Origin: a virus
IMG/VR virus record: IMGVR_UViG_3300025413_000099
Span: 1-28,616 of that record
DNA: 28,616 nt
Direction: 5' to 3' (one strand)
Position 1 is the stretch's first letter. Every line of letters begins with the position of its first letter. A program made the position numbers and the translations under genes. Below, one piece after another: positions 15,038 through 22,100 of the stretch. The notes beneath the pieces were generated by a model that was given only the letters and a program-made list of their open reading frames with translations, had not been told where the DNA came from and did no database searches.

Positions 15038-16405
15038 ATTATTCAATATTTTTATGATGGCCAACTGCGCCGATATATCACTCAATTTATTCGACTGATG
15101 AGTAATTTCAGTTATAAAGATGCCACAGGTAAAATTACACAGGTACCAGTACGTTACGGCGACCTAAGTAGACAAGTGGGTCAAATACTGAGAAAGAACA
15201 GTGAAAATACAGTGCCCAGCGCACCTTTGATTGCCTGCTACATCAAGGATATGAAGTATGATCGCACTAGACTACAGGATCCAACATTTGTCAGTACAGT
15301 CAATCTGCAACAACGTGCTATTGATGCCAATGGGAATTTGCTAAACACACAGGGTAATAATTACACTGTGGAAAGAATCATGCCCAGTCCCTATAAGGTA
15401 ACTTTTGCCGCAGATATCTGGACCAGTAATACTGATCAAAAATTTCAAATAATTGAACAAATTGCCATGGTGTTCAATCCTAGTTTAAATTTACAAACTA
15501 CCGATAACTATGTGGACTGGACCAGTCTTATCACGTTAACATTGACTGATCAAGGTAATTGGTCCAGCAGACAAATTCCTCAAGGACTGGAACAAGATAT
15601 TGATATATCATCATTGGTTTTTGAAAGCCCTATATGGATTTCACCCCCAGCCAATGTCACACAACTAAACATTGTTACACAAATTATTTCCAATGTATTT
15701 GATGATACACAGGGATTGATATCTGGACTAGAAGCAGGTTATGGTGCTCAAATATTTGGCACCCCAGATGTCAGTGTGGTCGTTACACCAACTGATTACA
15801 ACTTGCTGGTTTTAGATGGTGTTGCTACTTTGCAGGCCAACACATTTACTAATTTAGATATAAATGCCAATCAGCCGCCAATTTCTTGGAACGCAGTATT
15901 AGGCTTGTATCCAGGAAAATTTACAGCAGGGTTGAGTCAACTAAGATTAAAGAAACCCAACGGTTTAGAAATTGTGGCATTCATGACTCTAAGTCCAACA
16001 GATGAAACAAAGATGATATTAAATTTTGATGCAGCCACCATACCTGAAAATACTATTATTGATGGAAGAGGTTCAGTGGATGCTGTTATTAATCCAGATA
16101 CATTTAACCCCAGTGTCAAAGTAGCAGGCACTAGATATCTAATTTTAGAGGATATACACTCTGTGCCTGTGATAGGTCCGTCAGCATGGTTAAACAGTGA
16201 TGGGTCAGGATTTGTTGCTCATGCCAATGACATTATACAGTGGAATGGATCATCATGGAGTGTTATATTCAATTCTGCTGCCAGCACTACTGTAACATAC
16301 ATAACTAATGCTTATACGGGTATACAATACATGTGGAACGGCACCGAGTGGGGCAAGAGTTACGATGGTGTATACGATAAGGCATCATGGCGGTTAATCC
16401 TTTAA
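15038..16405 (+). CDS. 15: Tail sheath terminator / proximal tail protein, T4 gp15-like
   Basis: gp15 caps the finished tail and binds the neck. The first in-frame ATG (15098) leaves 435 residues, but the frame stays open upstream to a TAA at 15023. The extra codons read YFYDGQLRRYITQFIRL, which aligns with the start of T4 gp15 (MFGYFYNSSFRRY). The true start is therefore upstream, most likely ATT at 15038 (455 residues) or 15041. Conserved parts include QVPVRYGDLSRQV, SAPLIACYIKDMKYDRTRLQ, YTVERIMPSPYKVTFAADIW, NTDQKFQIIEQIAMVFNPSL and FESPIWISPPANV. The C-terminal 80 residues hold two NG-x-x-W modules. T4 gp15 has 272 residues, so the protein is extended. Its last 19 bases overlap the NUDIX gene. 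Confidence 0.88.
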   Translation: MIQYFYDGQLRRYITQFIRLMSNFSYKDATGKITQVPVRYGDLSRQVGQILRKNSENTVPSAPLIACYIKDMKYDRTRLQDPTFVSTVNLQQRAIDANGNLLNTQGNNYTVERIMPSPYKVTFAADIWTSNTDQKFQIIEQIAMVFNPSLNLQTTDNYVDWTSLITLTLTDQGNWSSRQIPQGLEQDIDISSLVFESPIWISPPANVTQLNIVTQIISNVFDDTQGLISGLEAGYGAQIFGTPDVSVVVTPTDYNLLVLDGVATLQANTFTNLDINANQPPISWNAVLGLYPGKFTAGLSQLRLKKPNGLEIVAFMTLSPTDETKMILNFDAATIPENTIIDGRGSVDAVINPDTFNPSVKVAGTRYLILEDIHSVPVIGPSAWLNSDGSGFVAHANDIIQWNGSSWSVIFNSAASTTVTYITNAYTGIQYMWNGTEWGKSYDGVYDKASWRLIL

Positions 16406-16827
16406 ATCAAATTATTTGTAGTGGCGGACTATTCCTTGCTGAGGACACCAAAAGGTTTCTATTACTGTTAAGAAATCAAGGTAAAACATCTGGTACTTGG
16501 GGACTAGTTGGTGGCAAAAAAGAACCCACCGATGTCACTGCTGTTGATGCGCTACATAGAGAAATATTGGAAGAAGTGGGCAAACCCCCTAAAATAAAAA
16601 AAATAGTTCCGTTAGAATTATTTGTGTCCAGCGATGATAATTTTCAATACAATACCTATGTGTTGATTGTTGAAAAGGAGTTTATTCCTGTACTAAATGA
16701 CGAACATACTAGCTATGCTTGGTGTAGTTACAGTGCGTGGCCCAAACCCTTGCATTCGGGGGTAAAAAACAGTCTCAACAATCGAGTGGTCAAGGCCAAA
16801 TTAGAATTGCTCTTGGACTTAATTTAA
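16387..16827 (+). CDS. NUDIX hydrolase
   Basis: It has 146 residues. NUDIX enzymes hydrolyse nucleoside diphosphates linked to another moiety, such as damaged dNTPs, ADP-ribose or capped RNA. The NUDIX box spans about 43-65: GG at 42-43, then R58 E59 and E62 E63 in HREILEEVGK, the metal ligands. The box is slightly unusual: the glutamate expected between G and RE is an aspartate (D49), and one extra residue separates it from RE. The typical strand before the box is present (TSGTWGLVGGKKEP). Substrate cannot be told. It overlaps the gp15 end by 19 bases and lies 13 bases before the halogenase-like gene, so the two are probably co-expressed. Confidence 0.88.
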   Translation: MAVNPLNQIICSGGLFLAEDTKRFLLLLRNQGKTSGTWGLVGGKKEPTDVTAVDALHREILEEVGKPPKIKKIVPLELFVSSDDNFQYNTYVLIVEKEFIPVLNDEHTSYAWCSYSAWPKPLHSGVKNSLNNRVVKAKLELLLDLI

Positions 16828-16840
16828 TTTATAATTAACT

Positions 16841-18028
16841 ATGAAAAAAAGAATGTTAGTAATTGGAGTAGGCTCTGCTGGTATTTTGACACTGAGTCAA
16901 ATGCTAGAAGGGTTGGGTGACGATTGGGAAATACATTCTGTACATGATCCAAAAATACCAATCTTAGGGGTTGGTGAAGCAACCAGTACTCTTGCGCCCA
17001 ATGCTCTATTCAAAGGCACAGATTTTATTATTGCTAGGGACAGTCATCATTTAGATGCCACGGTAAAATTCAGTGTCAAATATTCAAATTGGCGTGAGCA
17101 TAGTTTTCATAGTTGGTTAATCCCCCAGGCCTATGCGTTGCATTTTGATAATACACGTCTTAAAGATTTTGCCTTCATGAGGTTTAAAGAAAAGTATCCT
17201 ACTAGATTTGTTATTCATGAAGGTACTGTGGATTATTTTAAAAACACTGAACGATCTGTTGAAGTTTCCATCAATAATCAAATAAGTCAATACGATTATG
17301 TTATTGACTGCGGTGGGTTCCCCAAAGACTATAAGGGGTATACCATGATTGATCTACCGCTGAATAGCGCACTGGTCACTGCTATACAGAAGCCTGGAGA
17401 TTGGAACTACACACATCATTGGGCACACAAACATGGATGGATGTTTGGCATCCCACTTCAATCTAGACAAGGGTGGGGATATATGTACAACAGCGACATA
17501 ACATCTAAGAATGATGCTATTGAAGACGTTTGTGATATTTTACAATTAGATCCTGAAGAAACTAATTTTAGAGAGTACGCATTCAATCCTTATTATGCCA
17601 CTGATAATTTGATAGATGGTAGAATATTAAAAAATGGCAATAGATTTATGTTCTTTGAACCCATGGAAGCTATGTCAATGGAATATTACACTAGCCTAAA
17701 CATGAGATATCTATTGATGATTAATGGCAAAGTATCCAAAAAAGCCTTGATAAAATACACTAGAGAAGATATGGAATCATTGATTATGTTTTATCGATTC
17801 ATATATCACGGTGGGTCTACTTATGATACCAAATTTTGGCAAACAACCAAAGAAAAAACATCTTATTATTTAAAGAACACACCCCAATTTCAAACAGCCG
17901 TCGATTACTACAAAAATAATTATGAAGATTTAAAAAGACAAGGCGGTAATATGATCATTGCGCCATTTGATGTCTATGTATGGCGAATATTTGATCGAGA
18001 ATTAGGATATAATTATTTTGACAAATAA
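16841..18028 (+). CDS. Flavin-dependent tryptophan-halogenase-like protein
   Basis: It has 395 residues. Such enzymes use FADH2, oxygen and halide to halogenate aromatic substrates. The FAD site GVGSAG is at 9-14, and GVGEATSTLAPN at 43-54 matches the second family motif. LDATVKFSVKYSNW at 71-84 matches the stretch with the catalytic lysine of PrnA-type enzymes, with K76 or its near neighbour in that role. YDYVIDCGGFP at 151-161 is the conserved flavin-fold strand. GWMFGIP at 199-205 corresponds to the WxWxIP motif with the second Trp replaced by Phe. FEPMEAMSM at 272-280 matches EPLEST, keeping the glutamate but with Ala for Ser. The protein is shorter than PrnA (about 538). VirX1 of cyanophage Syn10 is a published viral relative. 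A strong terminator follows directly. Substrate is unknown. Confidence 0.85.
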   Translation: MKKRMLVIGVGSAGILTLSQMLEGLGDDWEIHSVHDPKIPILGVGEATSTLAPNALFKGTDFIIARDSHHLDATVKFSVKYSNWREHSFHSWLIPQAYALHFDNTRLKDFAFMRFKEKYPTRFVIHEGTVDYFKNTERSVEVSINNQISQYDYVIDCGGFPKDYKGYTMIDLPLNSALVTAIQKPGDWNYTHHWAHKHGWMFGIPLQSRQGWGYMYNSDITSKNDAIEDVCDILQLDPEETNFREYAFNPYYATDNLIDGRILKNGNRFMFFEPMEAMSMEYYTSLNMRYLLMINGKVSKKALIKYTREDMESLIMFYRFIYHGGSTYDTKFWQTTKEKTSYYLKNTPQFQTAVDYYKNNYEDLKRQGGNMIIAPFDVYVWRIFDRELGYNYFDK

Positions 18029-18054
18029 AAAAGCCCCAATGAATGGGGCTTTTT
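18028..18054. terminator. Bidirectional intrinsic terminator between convergent units
   Basis: A perfect 11-bp stem (AAAAAGCCCCA with TGGGGCTTTTT) closes a 5-base loop. It has a T-run on both strands, so it can end the halogenase operon on the plus strand and the tail-fibre unit on the minus strand. Confidence 0.92.
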
Positions 18055-18074
18055 AGTTTTCAGTCAATCACTGA

Positions 18075-18290
18075 TTAGTTAACAACTTTGCTACCCAATG
18101 GACCTTGAGGAGCATCAGCATTTGGGGCCATGCCCATTGCGCCACCTTGTTGTTGAACTTGTGGTTGTGCCTGACGAGCTAGTTCGTCGATTACACGACG
18201 GCTTAGTTTGTGAGGCATTTCATCCAAACCTTGGATGATAATGTTAAATGTGTTGATGTCAACACTTAATTCGATCATTTGATCATTCAT
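18075..18290 (-). CDS. Small protein of unknown function downstream of tail fibres
   Basis: It has 71 residues and I do not recognise it. The N-terminal 45 residues are a probable helical domain (IELSVDINTFNIIIQGLDEM, then LSRRVIDELARQAQ). The rest is Gln/Pro/Gly/Met-rich and probably disordered (QVQQQGGAMGMAPNADAPQG). The strong AAGGAGA ribosome site just before the ATG supports it as a real gene. It is the last gene of the minus-strand fibre unit and ends 21 bases before the bidirectional terminator. A role in fibre assembly or attachment is possible but is inferred from position only. Confidence 0.7.
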   Translation of the reverse strand: MNDQMIELSVDINTFNIIIQGLDEMPHKLSRRVIDELARQAQPQVQQQGGAMGMAPNADAPQGPLGSKVVN

Positions 18291-18303
18291 ACCTTTTTCT
18301 CCT

Positions 18304-18317
18304 TATTTTGCAAAATA
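18304..18317. repeat. 14-bp perfect palindrome
   Basis: TATTTTGCAAAATA lies in the leader of the 71-residue protein gene, overlapping its AAGGAGA ribosome site. It could be an operator or a small hairpin that hides the ribosome site. Being AT-rich, it could also be chance. The rest of the gap 18291-18367 shows nothing else. Confidence 0.4.
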
Positions 18318-18367
18318 GGTAACAATACTTATACTTTAGGATTGGCCAGATTTAATATCTTGAGTTA

Positions 18368-18778
18368 TCAAACTGGAGGAGGAGCAACTGTAGATGTACT
18401 TGCCCATGGCAATGTTGGTTCAGCAGTGGCATTAACTTTTTCATCTAAGGCTTTAAAAATTTGCTCTTGGATGTGTTCGGCATAACTGCCAACTACTATA
18501 TCTTTAACCCAACTCAATACAGTATCTTCATCTAGATCACTGAATTGAATGAACGGATCTGGAGATCCAATGCTGGTAAATGGTGTTGCTCCGCGGAAAC
18601 TGCCTTCATTTCCGTGTTGATCAGTAGCAGTTAGATTCCACTGAGCATGAATTACAGAATTGGTATTAGTACCTTCTGTTTTGGTTTTTAATGTGTGAAC
18701 AGACCAACTGTACGTAACGGTGCTGGTTGACCCGTCAGTGAAAGTTAATACTGTTGATGATGGAATATCAGTTGCCAT
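18368..18778 (-). CDS. Small conserved phage protein, tail-fibre region
   Basis: It has 136 residues. It resembles small proteins found near tail fibres in cyanophage-type myoviruses: an N-terminal beta part with TYSWSVHTLKTKTEGTNTNS and VIHAQWNLTATDQHGNEGSF, then FIQFSDLDEDTVLSWVKDIV and a helical part with YAEHIQEQIFKALDEKV, and a proline-rich end that includes LPW. I know this as a family of unknown function. The start has a good TAGGAG ribosome site. It is the middle of three small genes between the giant fibre and the terminator. A role as a fibre chaperone or connector would fit its place, but nothing in the sequence proves it. Confidence 0.75.
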   Translation of the reverse strand: MATDIPSSTVLTFTDGSTSTVTYSWSVHTLKTKTEGTNTNSVIHAQWNLTATDQHGNEGSFRGATPFTSIGSPDPFIQFSDLDEDTVLSWVKDIVVGSYAEHIQEQIFKALDEKVNATAEPTLPWASTSTVAPPPV

Positions 18779-18815
18779 TATTTGTCTCCTAAAGATATGT
18801 TGGCTTATTATTGTT

Positions 18816-18823
18816 TATTTATG
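18816..18823 (-). promoter_or_regulatory. Putative late promoter box
   Basis: The minus strand reads CATAAATA, 38 bases before the ATG of the 136-residue protein gene, with TAGGAG in between. It overlaps the stop codon of the upstream gene and would serve the two last genes of the unit. Confidence 0.4.
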
Positions 18824-19163
18824 TAGATGTAGTTATGTTGGTAACTGTGTTTGTAGCACTGGTTGCCGCAGCCAAAGCTGCCGCTGCCGCCAAGGCAATT
18901 GCCGCTTGTTCTTGTGCTGTATCCGCAAAAAATATACCCCAAACAGCTTGAGTTACAGTGGATTCACTGGAAATATCACTGTTTGCTTTCAATCTATTTG
19001 ATACTAGCTGTGTTGTTGTAACATTGGTATCAGAGTCCGTATAACTAACTAGACTATCTACAAAAAATACATCTTCTTTTTCAGCAACCAAGCCTATTGT
19101 AGGCTGTGTTGATGCAGCGTGGAATCTAATACCCACTACTTCTGAAGTTTTAGTAATCGCCAT
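18819..19163 (-). CDS. Small protein of unknown function next to the giant fibre
   Basis: It has 114 residues and is not recognised. The N-terminal 75 residues are probably beta-rich (VVGIRFHAASTQPTIGLVAE, then DVFFVDSLVSYTDSDTNVTT). Residues about 83-105 form an alanine-rich helix (TAQEQAAIALAAAAALAAAT), and the end is Thr/Asn-rich. The alanine-rich helix could be a coiled-coil or trimerisation element, since a single membrane helix would be less polar at its start. The ATG follows the fibre stop by 3 bases, and AAAGGA, formed by the last codons of the fibre, serves as ribosome site. Translational coupling to the fibre suggests a partner protein, an inference from context. Confidence 0.72.
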   Translation of the reverse strand: MAITKTSEVVGIRFHAASTQPTIGLVAEKEDVFFVDSLVSYTDSDTNVTTTQLVSNRLKANSDISSESTVTQAVWGIFFADTAQEQAAIALAAAAALAAATSATNTVTNITTST

Positions 19164-19166
19164 TTG

Positions 19167-22100
19167 TTAATTTCCTTTAAGCATATTTAACTCAGATCGC
19201 AGATCCTCAATTTCTTTCTTCAAATCTTTGATAGCTTCAATGAAAAGTCCAGCCAAGTTACCGTAGTTAACTCCATATCTATCAGTATTTTTAGAGTATG
19301 AAACTACTTCTGGAACTGTCGCCATTATTTCTTGAGCAATAACACCTAATTCTCTAGAATTTAGAGTACTAGTGTATCCTGATTCTTCGCCCTCTGGTCG
19401 ATCAGTTCTGTTGTAGTATACCCCGCGAAGTTGTGTAACTTTTCCTAGAGCATTATCAATTGTGATAATATTTTCTTTACTACGAGCATCAGAATAAGCA
19501 TACACGTTACTGGTGGCATATACTGTACCGTTGACAAATAACGCATAGCTACTGTTGTTACCACCATTAATACCCACAGTGGAATTACCGGGTTGTCCGT
19601 AGATTGCCCAGCCGCCGCCGGCATTATAGATACCCCATGTACCGCCATTACCCATGAATGTGGTATTACCATACTGGATATTATAGCCTTGCCAGCCGTT
19701 TACTCCACCGCCGTATGTGGATACATTACCATAACTTCCATAGCCGTTGACTGATACTAGCCCATAACCATAACTTTGGAAGTACAGTCCAGTCTGTCCC
19801 TGTGGTCTAAACCAGTTGTCTGCCAAAACATAACTTAACTGGCTAGTGCTATTTGGGTCAATATAATAACCACTGTTATTATTATCGTAACCAATGGTAA
19901 AATAGATGCTGCCATAGCTGTTATAGCCCGTATAGTTGCCACTGTTTAAGTAGTAGACCCAACCACTCCAGTTACCGTTACTAACGTTACGCTGTGCCAG
20001 TCTATTGGCGTTATCTTCCCAACCCCATGCTACCTGTGTGCCCCAATAGCCGCCGCCGTTGGTATGACGATAGTTGGTATTGAACCACCATGTATTGCCT
20101 GGGTTGGCTGTGCCGCCTGGAATATCTCCCACATAGCTATAGCGTTCAGCAGTAGTGTTGTAGAAATCACTGTAGTAGTTGTAAGCACCGCCATAGGATC
20201 CCGCAAGCTGTGCTCCGCTGGAAGTTGGCCCACCCAAGGCGTTGGCATTAATATAATTTAATCTGCTATTACCGTTAGGGTCGCAGAAGTAACCACTATC
20301 ATTGGTGTCATACATGATAGTGGCATATATCTGATTGGCACTATACATATAGTTGTTGGCCTGTATGTAAGAGAACACACTAGTACCACGTGGCTGCATA
20401 TAGTAGCCAGTATTATTAATATCGTAGTAGATGTTGGCACGAATTTGGTTGTCAATGGCAAAGTTAGTACCGCTGGCATACATCCAGCTGTTACCATAGT
20501 TAGGACCATCTAGATCCAATACTGTGGCATTACCACGTAGTCGCAGACCATAGTAGCTGGCCACTTGTACCATACCAGCGCCAATCCAACCACCCACGTT
20601 GCTTTGACCTATACCGTACCATGGTGCGCCACTGACTCTGTCACCTTGACTACTGGCAAAGCGAACACCACCACCGGAAAATATTGAATACATGTAGCTG
20701 TCACCGGCTGGTTGTACGTAATAGCTTGTGTTGTTGTAGTCATAGTGGGCACCGTACATGAATAAACTACTTTGTATACGCACGTTGTCATCACCACCTC
20801 CAATCCACATCATTCTTGTACCAGTGGCTATGTTCCAGAAACTGGTGCCAGAGTCATAAGCATGGTGACTGTAGTGTCTTATACCAGTATAAAACTGGAT
20901 GTATAAGGGCTGTGTCCAACCACCCGTGGGTTTGAAGATCGCGTAGTTGGTGTCGTTGCCGTTATAGCCCAAGCCCACCAAGTTGTAGGTACTGATGGAG
21001 CCTTCGTCTGAGTAACCTAGATATATACCCATAGCACCACTGCGTGTAGATAGATAACTTAATACAGATTGTCCGCTGGCCTTTAGGTAATATCCAGTGT
21101 TGGCATAGTCGTAATAGTAACCACTTACGTAGTGACTTCCGTTGGTATATGAACTGCCCCCGTTCTGCATACTGTTGGCAATACTGAGATAACCGTTGGA
21201 GCTGGCGTTCATGCCTATGGGGTTCCAGCTGTTGGCGTTGTCACCGGCAAACAAACTTCCGTCTACTTGGACAGACAGTTGCCCAGGACCCGAACTGAAT
21301 GTGAACAATTGACTTCCACTTCCGCCATTGTAGCCAATACCAGTTACAGAGTTATTCCCACCTACGTTTCCACCCCATTGGTTACCAAAGTAGAAGTTAC
21401 CACCGCCACCGTTGCTACTGGCTGGGATAAAGTTACCCTGCATATATAACGTACTGAAGTTTGAAGTACCAGCTGGAGAACAATAATATCCACTATTGTT
21501 ATAATCATAGAATACACCGTGGAATACGTTGTTGTTGAAGTAGAATGGAGCACTGTTAGAGTAAATGTGTGCGTAGCTACCGTTAGCAGGACCAAATTCA
21601 ATCCAACCGTAGGGAGTATTATGTCTCCATCCCCAATCACCGCTGGCAAAATAGTAACCACTGTTACCGTAGTCGATACTGCTTAAACGGCTACGGCTAT
21701 TAGGATCTACAAAATAAGTACTATCGTTGGCATCGTAGAAAATAGGACTTGTTGTACTAGTACCAGCATATAATCTACCGTTGAAGTAGGCCTCACCGTT
21801 GTTGGTAATACTGGCCACGTTGGCATTTGTACTTGCGTTGTAGAATACCCAAGCACGACCACTAGTATCCATACTAAAGTATGTACCATAGCCATCTGAC
21901 TGATAACCGTGTGTACCGTTTAAGTATGGACCGTATTTGAAAGCCATGTAACTGGTACTTGCGCCAGCACTGGTCCAGAAACTAATACCACCATAATATC
22001 GAGTACTGTTATTACCGTTAGGGTTAGTTACAATATCAGCATAGTTGTAATGAGTAACAGTGTACAATACGTTAAGGTTACTAGTACCCCTGGGAACAAC

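Noticed and set aside
15098-16405. ATG at 15098 as the start of gp15
   Set aside because: No ribosome site precedes it, and the 17 conserved codons upstream (YFYDGQLRRY region) match the start of T4 gp15.
18819-19163. Alanine-rich helix as a membrane segment (holin-like protein)
   Set aside because: The helix contains Gln and Glu at its start and Thr/Ser at its end, only one such segment exists, and the beta-rich N-terminus and fibre coupling fit a virion partner better.
19445-21895. Several 60-100 codon open frames on both strands inside the giant fibre gene
   Set aside because: They are Val/Thr/Ile-rich off-frame readings of the repetitive fibre sequence without ribosome sites or domains.
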